From contig JAAEZD010000005.1 of assembly GCA_018223035.1 (NCBI GenBank), positions 62,001 to 126,000 on the forward strand: DNA of 64,000 nucleotides. The letters are read 5' to 3'. Below the pieces are notes generated by a model. That model did not search any database and was not told where the DNA came from. It saw only the letters and a list, made by a program, of their open reading frames with translations. Made by a program: the position numbers and the translations under genes. This DNA comes from Heliomarina sp018223035 (GTDB lineage: Bacteria; Pseudomonadota; Alphaproteobacteria; Rhodobacterales; Rhodobacteraceae). Positions within the stretch are counted from its first letter, which is position 1; each line of letters opens with the position of its first letter. Below are positions 26,367-35,101 of this stretch, in pieces.

Positions 26367-27887
26367 GTGAACATCGCGACCTGGCTATACCAGACCGCGC
26401 TTGTCCGGCCGGACGCTCCGGCGATCCGGCTGGGCAACGATCTTTGCGCCACCTATGGCGATTTCGCCCGGTCCTCCGCACGTATCGGCGCCTTTCTGCG
26501 TGATACACATGGCATCGTCCACGGCGACCGCATCGCGATCTTCGCCCGGAACGCGCCGGAATATCTCGAACTTCTCTACGGGGTGCTCTGGATCGGCGCG
26601 ACAGTCGTGCCGGTCAATCACAAGCTGCACCCGAAAGAGGCCGCCTGGATCATCGCCAATGCCGAGGCCCGCATCGTTTTCACGGAAAGTGGCACGGTCT
26701 TTTCGTCCGACACGAACTTGCCTACGAACACGCGCGAACTCTCTACCAGTTCGGTGCCGCCCAATGAACCAAGCGCACCCGTTAACCCGCCCGCAAGTGT
26801 CAACGACGATGACACCGCGTGGCTCTTCTACACCTCGGGCACCACAGGGCGTCCAAAGGGGGTGATGATCAACCACCGCAACCTGCGGGTCATGGCCATG
26901 ACCTACCCGCTGGACGTAGACCAGATCTTTCCCACCGATCACCCGCTCTATGCCGCGCCGATGTCGCACGGGGCGGGGCTCTATAATTTCCCTTACGTCC
27001 GGATTGGCGCCTGCCACGTCATCCCGCCCTCGCAGGGCTTTGACCCGGCTGAGATAACTTCGCTTGCCAAGACACTCGGAAACCTCGTCTTTTTCGCCGC
27101 GCCCACGATGATCAAACGCCTGATCGCCCATGCCCAGACAGTGGCTTACAACGGCGACGGCATCCGCACGATCATCTACGGCGGCGGGCCGATGTACCTT
27201 GCCGATATCGACCACGCGCTCGCCGTTTTCGGGCCAAGGTTCGCGCAGATCTACGGGCAGGGCGAATGCCCGATGACGATCACCGCGATGAACCGCGACC
27301 TCGTGGCCGATACCACCCATCCCGACGCCGCGCAGCGCCGCGCCTCGGTCGGGCTGGCGCAGGCCTGTGTCGAGATCCGCATCGCGGATGAAGATTTGAA
27401 CGATTTGCCCACCGGCGAGGTTGGCGAAGTCCTCGTTCGTGGCGACACCGTCATGGCGGGCTATTGGCGCAACCCCGAGGCAACCTCTGCCACCCTTGTC
27501 GACGGCTGGCTGCGCACCGGCGATCTCGGGCGGCTCGATGGCGACGGTTTCCTCACGCTCACCGACCGTAGCAAGGATGTGATCATTTCAGGCGGCACCA
27601 ACATCTACCCGCGCGAGGTTGAGGAAGCGCTGCTAACCCACAAGGATGTCTACGAAATCGCGGTGATCGGCGCGCCTCACGCCGACTGGGGCGAAGAGGT
27701 CGTGGCCTTTGTCGTGCCCCGCGAAGGCACCATACCAGATGCCGAAGCCCTGACCGATTGGTGCAAGACGCAGATCGCGTCCTTCAAGAAACCATCCCGC
27801 TATGTCTTCGTGCCGGACCTGCCCAAGAACAGCTACGGCAAAATCCTGAAAACCCAACTGCGCGCGCAACTGAGCGAACAGTCCTGA
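26367..27887 (+). CDS. AMP-dependent acyl-CoA synthetase/ligase
   Basis: Adenylate-forming acyl-CoA ligase of 506 residues. The phosphate-binding motif is FYTSGTTGRPKGVMINH, the hinge is GDGFLTLTDRSKDVIISGG, and the C-terminal lysine motif is LPKNSYGKILK. It starts 5 bp after the thiolase stop, so the two are one unit. The ligase would activate a carboxylic acid to its CoA thioester; with importer, hydrolase and thiolase this gives an import-hydrolyse-activate-cleave route. Acid chain type is not evident from sequence. Confidence 0.88.
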   Translation: MNIATWLYQTALVRPDAPAIRLGNDLCATYGDFARSSARIGAFLRDTHGIVHGDRIAIFARNAPEYLELLYGVLWIGATVVPVNHKLHPKEAAWIIANAEARIVFTESGTVFSSDTNLPTNTRELSTSSVPPNEPSAPVNPPASVNDDDTAWLFYTSGTTGRPKGVMINHRNLRVMAMTYPLDVDQIFPTDHPLYAAPMSHGAGLYNFPYVRIGACHVIPPSQGFDPAEITSLAKTLGNLVFFAAPTMIKRLIAHAQTVAYNGDGIRTIIYGGGPMYLADIDHALAVFGPRFAQIYGQGECPMTITAMNRDLVADTTHPDAAQRRASVGLAQACVEIRIADEDLNDLPTGEVGEVLVRGDTVMAGYWRNPEATSATLVDGWLRTGDLGRLDGDGFLTLTDRSKDVIISGGTNIYPREVEEALLTHKDVYEIAVIGAPHADWGEEVVAFVVPREGTIPDAEALTDWCKTQIASFKKPSRYVFVPDLPKNSYGKILKTQLRAQLSEQS

Positions 27888-27902
27888 ACGGCCAATCCGG
27901 TT

Positions 27903-28580
27903 TCAGCCCTGTTGCTCAAGATGCGACATGACGTGGTGAAACTTCTCGCCCTGAACCGCGACGTGGTCGCGCAGCAGCTCTGCGGCGCGCTCCGGCGTCC
28001 CGGCTGAAATCGCCTCGACGATGGCCTCGTGCTCATCCATCGACTGTTGCAACCGCCCGCGCAGGAACAATTGCATGCGGCGGTAGGGTTTCAGCCGCCG
28101 GTGCAGGCGCGACGCTTCCTGTTCAAGGAACCGGTTGCCGGACAGCGCATAGATCAGGTGATGGAACGCGCCGTTCTTGAGATAATACCGGTCGATATCC
28201 CCCGTATCGCAGGCCGCATGGCATTCCGCGTTCACCTCGCACAGCTCTTTGATCGCGGCTTCCGTGGCCCGTTTCGCCGCAAGCCGCCCGCAGACGGCTT
28301 CCAGCTCGGCCATGACTTCGAACATCTCGAGGATTTCAACCGGCGAGCTGATTCGCACGAAAACCCCGCGGCGCGGCTGCTGCACCACCAGCCCGGATTG
28401 CGCCAGCCGGTGAAAGGCTTCGCGGATCGGGGTGCGCGATACCTTGTGCTCTTCCGCAAGGCTCACCTCGTCCAGCCGGGTGCCCGGTGAAAAGCGCCCG
28501 GTGAGAATCTGATCCTCCAGTATCTGTGCAATCTGGTCCGACCGGCTGCGCGGTTCGGCGGGCTCGATATCCAATGTCAT
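27903..28580 (-). CDS. GntR family regulator, FCD-type, likely malonate regulator
   Basis: Regulator of 225 residues with an N-terminal GntR winged helix (DEVSLAEEHKVSRTPIREAF) and a C-terminal helical FCD domain (ECHAACDTGDIDRYY, HHLIYALSGNRFLEQE). I chose ATG 28580 (MTLDIEPAEP); a start at 28616 would add residues overlapping the control region. It is divergent from the malonate TRAP/decarboxylase/synthetase operon, matching the position of MatR-type regulators. The GntR-like palindrome at 28586-28595 sits 5 bp from its start. Confidence 0.85.
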   Translation of the reverse strand: MTLDIEPAEPRSRSDQIAQILEDQILTGRFSPGTRLDEVSLAEEHKVSRTPIREAFHRLAQSGLVVQQPRRGVFVRISSPVEILEMFEVMAELEAVCGRLAAKRATEAAIKELCEVNAECHAACDTGDIDRYYLKNGAFHHLIYALSGNRFLEQEASRLHRRLKPYRRMQLFLRGRLQQSMDEHEAIVEAISAGTPERAAELLRDHVAVQGEKFHHVMSHLEQQG

Positions 28581-28585
28581 GCTTC

Positions 28586-28595
28586 TTGTATACGA
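28586..28595. promoter_or_regulatory. TTGTATACGA, candidate GntR-FCD operator
   Basis: Near-palindrome TTGT-AT-ACGA, of the TNGT...ACNA type common for FCD-group GntR regulators. It lies in the regulator/TRAP gap. A TTGACA -35-like hexamer follows at 28601-28606, with no clear -10. Inferred operator. Confidence 0.4.
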
Positions 28596-28638
28596 AAAGG
28601 TTGACAAGGTACGCAATAGCCTGCCTCATTGGAAGATC

Positions 28639-28663
28639 GGGTGCCAGGAGGAGAACGGCACCC
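28639..28663 (+). promoter_or_regulatory. Leader hairpin with Shine-Dalgarno-like loop before the malonate operon
   Basis: A perfect 7-bp stem GGGTGCC/GGCACCC (28639-28645 with 28657-28663) presents AGGAGGAG in its loop. The true ribosome site, GGGAGGAG, starts two bases after the stem and precedes the ATG at 28678. It might act as a ribosome standby or decoy site. Confidence 0.45.
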
Positions 28664-28677
28664 TGGGAGGAGATAAC

Positions 28678-29670
28678 ATGACCAGACGTTTTCTTGCGGC
28701 GAGCACACTCGCCGTCATTGCCGCAATGGGCGCAGCCACCGGTGCCTTTGCGGAGAGATTGAAACTTTCGCATCAATGGTCCGAAGGCGATGTCCGCCAC
28801 AAGGTCGCGCAGATGGTGGCCGATGACGTAGCCGCCGCCGGTGTCGATCTGGAAATCCAGATTTTTCCGAACCAGACCCTGTTCAAGGCACGCGAGCAAT
28901 ATACCCCGCTCAGCCGGGGCCAGCTCGACATGACGATTTTCCCGCTATCCTACGCGGGCGGCCAGCAACCGGCCTATAACCTCACCCTGATGCCCGGCCT
29001 CGTGAAGAACCACGAACATGGCGCGCGTCTCTCGGCCTCTCCTTTCATGGATCAGATCGAAGAAATCATGGCCGGCGATGACGTGAAAACGCTGGTGCAC
29101 GGTTATCTGGCCGGGGGTTTCGGCTCCAACAAGGGCTGCATCACAAAACCCGCCGATGTGCAGGGCGTGACGATCCGCGCGGCGGGCAAATCCTTTGAGG
29201 AGATGCTTGCAGGGGCAGGGGCCTCGATCAGCTCCATGGCCTCGTCCGAGGTCTATTCCGCGCTTCAGACCGGCGTGCTTGACGCGGCCAATACCTCGTC
29301 GGAAAGCTTCCTCAGCTATCGTCTTTACGAACAGCTGCAGTGTTATACCCCGGCGGGCGATACCGCGCTCTGGTTCATGTACCAGCCGCTGCTGATCAAC
29401 AAGGCCACCTTCGATAACCTCTCTGCCGAACAGCAGACCGCGTTGACCGAAGCCTCGGCCAAGGCGGAAAAATGGTATCTCGAACAGGCCAAGGAAGGCG
29501 ACGCGATCACCACCAAGGCCTTTGCCGATGCCGGTGTCGAAATCGCCGAGATGACGCCCGAGGATTTCGACGCATGGCGTGAACTGGCCAAGGAAACCTC
29601 GTACCCGTCCTTTGCGGGCTCGGTCGAGGGCGGTCAGGACCTGCTCGACATGGCGCTGTCTGTCGAATGA
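28678..29670 (+). CDS. matP: TRAP transporter substrate-binding protein, likely malonate-specific
   Basis: Periplasmic DctP-family receptor of 330 residues with a signal peptide ending ATGAFAE and mature start RLKLSHQWSEGDVRHK. The ATG at 28678 has a very strong GGGAGGAG site. It heads an operon with both TRAP permeases, malonyl-CoA decarboxylase and malonyl-CoA synthetase, the matPQMAB layout known from rhizobia. Malonate specificity is inferred from the operon, not from ligand residues. Confidence 0.85.
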   Translation: MTRRFLAASTLAVIAAMGAATGAFAERLKLSHQWSEGDVRHKVAQMVADDVAAAGVDLEIQIFPNQTLFKAREQYTPLSRGQLDMTIFPLSYAGGQQPAYNLTLMPGLVKNHEHGARLSASPFMDQIEEIMAGDDVKTLVHGYLAGGFGSNKGCITKPADVQGVTIRAAGKSFEEMLAGAGASISSMASSEVYSALQTGVLDAANTSSESFLSYRLYEQLQCYTPAGDTALWFMYQPLLINKATFDNLSAEQQTALTEASAKAEKWYLEQAKEGDAITTKAFADAGVEIAEMTPEDFDAWRELAKETSYPSFAGSVEGGQDLLDMALSVE

Positions 29671-30266
29671 ACAAGTCGCCTGCCGCCAATGCGCGCGCGG
29701 GCGCGGAAACCGGTGCGCGGGATGGGCGCACCGGTAACCAACCGCCGCTGGCCCTGCGCGCCATCGAATCGCTTTCCACAATTTTCGGTGTGCTCGCCGC
29801 CGTGATGATCCTCGCCTCGGTGCTTATCACCTGCCACATGATCTTCATGCGCGGAGTCATGGGCGTGTCAACGATCTGGCAGACCGAAGCGGTGATCTAC
29901 CTGATGATCGGTGCCACCCTGCTGGGTCTGCCCTATGTCCAGAAGCTGCGCGGCCACGTAGGGGTCGATCTGCTGCCGCAGATGCTGCCGCCGCTGGGCC
30001 GCCGCATCCTTGCAGTGATCGTGATGCTGGCCACCATCGCCATGACGGGCGCAATGCTCTGGTATGGCTGGGAAATGTTCCACCTCGCATGGGCGCGTGG
30101 CTGGAAATCTGAATCGGTCTGGGCCTTCCCGCTCTGGATCACCTACCTGTCGGTTCCGCTCGGTTTTGGGCTCTATCTCCTGCAATTGCTGGCCGATCTC
30201 TGGTTCGCCGCCTTCGGCGCGCCACAGGCCCTCCCGGAACCTCATCCTGAACGGAGCCCCGACTGA
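29667..30266 (+). CDS. matQ: TRAP transporter small permease, likely malonate-specific
   Basis: DctQ-family membrane subunit of 199 residues. An N-terminal low-complexity polar stretch of about 30 residues precedes four hydrophobic segments, and GLPYVQKLRGHVGVDLLPQ is the conserved DctQ loop. It overlaps the binding-protein gene by 4 bp and abuts the large permease by one shared base. Role: links binding protein to the large permease. Confidence 0.85.
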   Translation: MNKSPAANARAGAETGARDGRTGNQPPLALRAIESLSTIFGVLAAVMILASVLITCHMIFMRGVMGVSTIWQTEAVIYLMIGATLLGLPYVQKLRGHVGVDLLPQMLPPLGRRILAVIVMLATIAMTGAMLWYGWEMFHLAWARGWKSESVWAFPLWITYLSVPLGFGLYLLQLLADLWFAAFGAPQALPEPHPERSPD

Positions 30267-31585
30267 TGGAGCCTCTGACTCTCGGTCTTCTGGTGGCACT
30301 GGCCACCGTCATCGTCCTGTTTTCCGGCGTTTCAGTCGCAGTTGGCCTGCTGATCGTCGCCACGCTGTTCCTGTGGATCTTCGACGGCCCGCGTTCGCTC
30401 ACCGCGCTGCCGGAACTGTTCTACGCCGAACTCAACAGCTTTGCGCTGCTCTCGATCCCGATGTTCATCATCATGGGTGCGGCCATCGCCTCGACCCGTG
30501 CGGGCCCGGACCTATACGAGGCGCTGGAGCGCTGGCTCACCAAGGTGCCCGGCGGTCTTGTCGTGTCGAACCTCGGCGCCTGCGCGCTGTTCGCCGCCAT
30601 GTCCGGATCAAGCCCGGCCACCTGCGCCGCCATCGGCAAGATGGGCATACCCGAGATGCGCCGCCGCGGCTATCCGCCCGAGGTCGCCGCCGGGTCCATC
30701 GCAGCGGGCGGCACGCTGGGCATCCTGATCCCGCCCTCGGTCACCATGATCGTCTACGGCATCGCCACCGAAACCTCGATCGGACGGCTGTTCCTTGCGG
30801 GCGTCCTGCCGGGGCTGCTGCTGACGCTGCTCTTTATCCTCTGGGCGATCTTCGACACCTGGCGGCGCGGCGCGGCAAGCGCGGCGCTTGCCTCGGCCAG
30901 CTACACATGGCGTCAGCGGATCGAGATCCTGCCTCGGGTGCTGCCCTTCCTCGCGATCATCGCGGGCGTGCTTTATGCGCTTTACGGCGGCATCGCCACA
31001 CCTTCGGAAACCGCTGCCGTTGGCGCACTGCTCTGCATCTTTGCGGCCATCGTGATCTACCGGATGTTCAACGGGCGCGATCTCTGGGTCGTCCTGCGCG
31101 ACAGCACCCGCGAAAGCGTCATGATCCTGTTCATCATCGGCGCGGCGGGTGTGTTCAGCTTCATGCTGTCCTCGTTGTTCGTCACCCAGTCGGTGGCCCA
31201 GTGGATTGCCGCGCTCGAGGTCAATCGCTGGGTGCTGATGGGGGTCATCAACCTCTTCCTGCTCGTCGCCGGGTTTTTCCTGCCGCCGGTGGCCGTGATC
31301 CTGATGTCGGCCCCGATTCTGCTGCCGATCATCACCTCGGCCGGGTTCGACCCCTACTGGTTCGCGGTGATCGTGACGATCAACATGGAAATCGGGCTGA
31401 TCACGCCGCCGGTCGGGCTCAATCTTTACGTCATCAACGGCATCGCCCCCGATATTTCGCTCAAACAGGTGCTCTGGGGCTCCATGCCCTTCGTCGGCTG
31501 CATGATCCTTGCTATCGTATTGATGTGTCTTTTCCCGGGTCTGGCCACCTGGCTACCCGAAGCCGTCATGGGGGTAGCGCTGTGA
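30266..31585 (+). CDS. matM: TRAP transporter large permease, likely malonate-specific
   Basis: DctM-family permease of 439 residues with about twelve hydrophobic segments. AAGGTLGILIPPSVTMIVYG and EIGLITPPVGLNLYVINGIA are the two DctM signatures. GTGA overlap couples it to the malonyl-CoA decarboxylase gene, strong evidence that the transported acid is consumed by that enzyme. Confidence 0.88.
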   Translation: MEPLTLGLLVALATVIVLFSGVSVAVGLLIVATLFLWIFDGPRSLTALPELFYAELNSFALLSIPMFIIMGAAIASTRAGPDLYEALERWLTKVPGGLVVSNLGACALFAAMSGSSPATCAAIGKMGIPEMRRRGYPPEVAAGSIAAGGTLGILIPPSVTMIVYGIATETSIGRLFLAGVLPGLLLTLLFILWAIFDTWRRGAASAALASASYTWRQRIEILPRVLPFLAIIAGVLYALYGGIATPSETAAVGALLCIFAAIVIYRMFNGRDLWVVLRDSTRESVMILFIIGAAGVFSFMLSSLFVTQSVAQWIAALEVNRWVLMGVINLFLLVAGFFLPPVAVILMSAPILLPIITSAGFDPYWFAVIVTINMEIGLITPPVGLNLYVINGIAPDISLKQVLWGSMPFVGCMILAIVLMCLFPGLATWLPEAVMGVAL

Positions 31586-32823
31586 GCCTTTTTTCCGATG
31601 TCCTGACCAGCGTGTTTTCCCGCAATACCAGGCGGCAGCTTCTGTCGAAGAACGACAGCCGCAGCACCGAGGCGCTGATCGCCGACCTGCTCTCGGGACA
31701 TGGCGAGATCTCGGGCATGACTACGGCGGCGCAGATCCTCGACCGCTACGGCGCGCTGGATGACGACGGCAAGCTGGCCTTCTTCGACCATATCTCGGGG
31801 GCGCTCGGGGTCGACATTCCCCGCTTGCGCGCCGCGCTCGATGCCTTCGAATCCGAGCCGGATGCCAAAACTTACGGCGAATTCCTCAGATCGGCTGAGC
31901 CGACCCGTCAGGAACTGGCGCGCCGTCTCAACCGCGTGCCCGGGGCGACCACGCAGCTTGTCGAAATGCGCAGCGATCTCTTGCGGCTGATCCCGCGCAA
32001 CGACCCCCGGGCCCGTATCGATCTGGATTTCCAGCATCTTTTCGCCTCTTGGTTCAATCGTGGTTTCTTGGTCCTGCGCCGGATCAACTGGGAAAGCCCA
32101 GCCCATATCCTTGAAAAAATCATCGAATACGAAGCCGTCCACGCGATCCATTCTTGGCAGGACCTGCGCCGCCGCGTCGAACCCTCGGACCGGCGCTGTT
32201 TCGCGTTCTTCCACCCGGCCATGCCGGATGAGCCGCTGATCTTTGTCGAGGTCGCGCTGACCAAGGGCATCCCCGGTTCGGTCCAGCGCCTGCTGGCCGA
32301 GGACCGCGACGCGCTCGCCGCGGAAGAGGCCGACACTGCCGTTTTCTACTCGATCTCCAATTGCCAGTCGGGCCTTGCCGGGATCTCCTTTGGCAACTCG
32401 CTGATCAAACAGGTGGCCGAGGATCTGGCCGCGGAACTGCCCAATATCACCACCTTTGTCACGCTCTCGCCGATCCCGACCCTCAGCCGCTGGATGAAGG
32501 AGGAAGGCATCGACGCCGGCAAGCTTGACGAGAGCGAATTGCAGGCGCTGGCCGCGCGTTTCCTGTTGACCGCCAAGCGACCCGATGGCATGCCCTATGA
32601 CCCGGTGGCCCGGTTCCACCTTGGCAACGGGGCCTATGTCCATGCCGTCCATGCCGGGGCGGATACATCGGAAAAGGGCATGTCGGAAAGCCGGGGCGCC
32701 ATGGTGAATTACCGCTACGAGGCCGAAAGCTTCGCCGAGAACCACGAACGTTTCGCCGCGCATAAGGAAGTCGTGGCAAGCAAGTCGGTCCGCGCGCTGG
32801 TCAAGACGGCCGCAGCGGCCTGA
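31582..32823 (+). CDS. matA: Malonyl-CoA decarboxylase
   Basis: Enzyme of 413 residues converting malonyl-CoA to acetyl-CoA and CO2. Recognisable family segments are RRINWESPAHILEKIIEYEA, FHPAMPDEPLIFVEVAL, FYSISNCQSGLAGISFGN and FHLGNGAYVHAVHAGAD, the last carrying the conserved His. The start is a GTG overlapping the TRAP permease stop; upstream extensions in the same frame are shadows of the permease genes. With the synthetase next to it, it turns malonate into acetyl-CoA for central metabolism. Confidence 0.92.
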   Translation: MSLFSDVLTSVFSRNTRRQLLSKNDSRSTEALIADLLSGHGEISGMTTAAQILDRYGALDDDGKLAFFDHISGALGVDIPRLRAALDAFESEPDAKTYGEFLRSAEPTRQELARRLNRVPGATTQLVEMRSDLLRLIPRNDPRARIDLDFQHLFASWFNRGFLVLRRINWESPAHILEKIIEYEAVHAIHSWQDLRRRVEPSDRRCFAFFHPAMPDEPLIFVEVALTKGIPGSVQRLLAEDRDALAAEEADTAVFYSISNCQSGLAGISFGNSLIKQVAEDLAAELPNITTFVTLSPIPTLSRWMKEEGIDAGKLDESELQALAARFLLTAKRPDGMPYDPVARFHLGNGAYVHAVHAGADTSEKGMSESRGAMVNYRYEAESFAENHERFAAHKEVVASKSVRALVKTAAAA

Positions 32824-32838
32824 AGGGAGATAAGAGAA

Positions 32839-34350
32839 TTGCCAAACCCATTATTCGACCGGCTCTTCGCCCCTCTGCAAGGGCGCGGGACGGCCTTCCT
32901 GACACTGGCCGACGGCCAGCAGATCTCGGGGGATGCCTTTCTGAAAATGGCCGCGCAACAGGCCAATTCCCTTGTCGGGGCAGGTCTGAAACCCGGCGAT
33001 CGTCTCGCGGTTCAAGTCGAAAAGTCGCCCGAGGCGCTTGCGCTCTACGGGGCCTGCGTTATGGCCGGGGTGGTGTTTCTGCCGCTCAACACCGGCTACA
33101 AGGCGGACGAACTCGCCTATTTCATCTCCGACAGCGAGGCCGGCGCGGTGATCTGCGACCGCGCCGATCAGGCCGAGGTTCAGGGCATCGCCGGTGGCGT
33201 GCCGATGCTGACGCTCGACGCCAAGGGGCAGGGCAGCCTGACCGATGCGGCCGCCACCCAAGCGGACAGTTTCGATCCCGTGGATCGTGCCAACAATGAC
33301 CTCGCCGCGCTGCTTTACACCTCGGGCACCACGGGCCGTTCCAAGGGCGCGATGCTCAGCCAGGACAACCTTCTTTCCAACGCGCTGATCCTGACGCAGG
33401 AATGGCGCTTTACGGCGGATGATGTGCTGCTGCACGCGCTGCCGATCTTTCATACCCACGGGCTTTTCGTGGCCTCGAACGTGATGCTGGCCGCGCAGGG
33501 CTCGATTATCTTCCTGCCGAAGTTCGATCTCGATACGGTGCTGAAATTTCTGCCGCAGTCGACCTCGCTGATGGGCGTGCCGACTTTCTACACCCGGCTG
33601 CTTGGCGACGACCGGTTCGACCGCGATCTCTGCAAGGGCATGCGGCTCTTCACCTCCGGCTCCGCACCGCTTCTCGCGGAAACCCACCGAGCCTTCGAGA
33701 CCCGCACCGGTCACCGCATCCTTGAACGCTACGGGATGACGGAAACCAACATGAACACCTCGAACCCTTACGACGGCGACCGCCGCGCCGGGACGGTGGG
33801 CTTTCCGCTGCCGGGGGTCGAACTCAAGATAACCGATCCCGAAACCGGTGAAACACTGCCCGACGGCGAGGCCGGTATCATCGAGGTGCGCGGTCCCAAC
33901 GTGTTTCAGGGTTACTGGCAGATGCCGGAAAAGACCGCCGCCGAACTGCGCGAGGATGGGTTCTTTATTACCGGTGACATCGGGCAGCTTGACGATGATG
34001 GCTATGTGCAGATCGTCGGCCGTGCCAAGGATCTGATCATCTCCGGCGGCTACAATATCTATCCGAAAGAGGTTGAGCTGATCCTCGACGAACAGCCCGG
34101 CGTGCTGGAATCCGCAGTTATCGGCGTGCCGCATCCGGATTTCGGCGAAGGCGTCGTTGCCGTCCTCGTCGCGCAGCCGGGCAAGACCCCGGACGCCGAC
34201 GAGATCCGCGCCGATCTGGGCGACCGTCTGGCCAAGTTCAAGCAGCCCAAGGTGATCGAACTGGTCGACGAACTGCCGCGCAACACGATGGGCAAGGTGC
34301 AAAAGAACCTGCTCCGCGACCGTTTCGCCGGGGCGTTCAAAGCCGGTTAA
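32839..34350 (+). CDS. matB: Malonyl-CoA synthetase
   Basis: ATP-dependent acyl-CoA ligase of 503 residues, matching known MatB length. Motifs are LLYTSGTTGRSKGAMLSQDN, GFPLPGVELKI, GRAKDLIISGGYNIYPKEVE and LPRNTMGKVQKNLLRD. It starts at TTG 32839 with AGGGAGA 8 bases upstream, an uncommon start codon for the window. It activates imported malonate to malonyl-CoA, substrate of the decarboxylase upstream. Its end is followed by a G-rich repeat and candidate terminator. Confidence 0.92.
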   Translation: MPNPLFDRLFAPLQGRGTAFLTLADGQQISGDAFLKMAAQQANSLVGAGLKPGDRLAVQVEKSPEALALYGACVMAGVVFLPLNTGYKADELAYFISDSEAGAVICDRADQAEVQGIAGGVPMLTLDAKGQGSLTDAAATQADSFDPVDRANNDLAALLYTSGTTGRSKGAMLSQDNLLSNALILTQEWRFTADDVLLHALPIFHTHGLFVASNVMLAAQGSIIFLPKFDLDTVLKFLPQSTSLMGVPTFYTRLLGDDRFDRDLCKGMRLFTSGSAPLLAETHRAFETRTGHRILERYGMTETNMNTSNPYDGDRRAGTVGFPLPGVELKITDPETGETLPDGEAGIIEVRGPNVFQGYWQMPEKTAAELREDGFFITGDIGQLDDDGYVQIVGRAKDLIISGGYNIYPKEVELILDEQPGVLESAVIGVPHPDFGEGVVAVLVAQPGKTPDADEIRADLGDRLAKFKQPKVIELVDELPRNTMGKVQKNLLRDRFAGAFKAG

Positions 34351-34386
34351 CCGGTCGGCAGGTTCGTCGAATTGGCACCCCTCTGA

Positions 34387-34432
34387 TGTACGGGGGGTGT
34401 ACAGGGGGTGTACAGGTTGTGCCCCCCGTTTT
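34387..34432 (+). terminator. GC-rich hairpin with T-run, overlapping TGTACA/GGGGG tandem repeat
   Basis: CGGGGGG (34391-34397) can pair with CCCCCCG (34422-34428), followed by TTTT; this fits a terminator for the malonate operon at a convergent junction. The region also holds three TGTAC units at exactly 11-bp steps (34387, 34398, 34409) separated by GGGGG, which a simple terminator does not require. Confidence 0.5.
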
Positions 34433-34438
34433 CTGCTC

Positions 34439-35059
34439 TTACGCGGCCCCGATCAGGGGCTTCACCACGGCGCGGGTCTGGCGCAGCACCCGGTTTTTCA
34501 GTTCATCCAGGGTAAAGGTTTCGTCGATTGAATACTCGGTGAACATGGCGTTCAGATTGTTAAAAATCACCTCGCCCATCGCGCGGGTATCCATATCGGC
34601 GCTCAGACGGCCGTTCTCCTGCAAGACCTCCAGCAATCCGCAGACCTGCGCGCACAACCCCTTGTCCAGCTCGCGGTACCGGATCGAAAACGGCGACTGG
34701 CCTTCCTGAATGGCCGCCGCCATTGCGGTGCGCCACATTTCCTTGCTCAGGTAGACAAGCGAGTGGTCATAATAAAGGCGGGTGAGCGTCATAAGCGCCT
34801 CGACCGGGTCCTCGGGCGGATCCTTCAGGATGGAATCACCTTGCTGAAGCACTTCCTCCACCTCCATGCTGACCGTCGACAGCAAAAGGTCTGCTTTTGT
34901 TTTGAAGTAGTTATAGAAGGTGCCTACCGAAACTTCCGCGCATTCGGCAATCTGGTTGATGTGAACTTCCTGATACCCGCTCTGCTTAAAAAGTAGGCTC
35001 GAGGCGGTGAGAATGCGTCTGCGGCGATCAGCTTTCTGTTTTTCTCTCAACCCGGCCAT
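34439..35059 (-). CDS. TetR family transcriptional regulator
   Basis: Regulator of 206 residues with the N-terminal TetR helix-turn-helix (RRRILTASSLLFKQSGYQEV then INQIAECAEVSVGTFYNYFK). The C-terminal ligand domain is not diagnostic. It faces the polyamine-type importer operon divergently across a 110-bp gap with an inverted repeat, so that operon is the likely target. Confidence 0.87.
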   Translation of the reverse strand: MAGLREKQKADRRRRILTASSLLFKQSGYQEVHINQIAECAEVSVGTFYNYFKTKADLLLSTVSMEVEEVLQQGDSILKDPPEDPVEALMTLTRLYYDHSLVYLSKEMWRTAMAAAIQEGQSPFSIRYRELDKGLCAQVCGLLEVLQENGRLSADMDTRAMGEVIFNNLNAMFTEYSIDETFTLDELKNRVLRQTRAVVKPLIGAA

Positions 35060-35101
35060 AGGCTTGTCCTTGTGTTTGAAAATTAGTGTTGACTACAAAA
35101 C

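Noticed and set aside
26367..27887. Second malonyl-CoA synthetase
   Set aside because: It shares the ligase motifs with MatB but is linked to a thiolase and HAAT importer, not to a decarboxylase, so a general acyl-CoA ligase call is safer.
30064..31581. Upstream extension of the malonyl-CoA decarboxylase frame to a 919-codon ORF
   Set aside because: The added part is a frame shadow of the TRAP permease genes; the GTG at 31582 overlapping the permease stop gives the family length.
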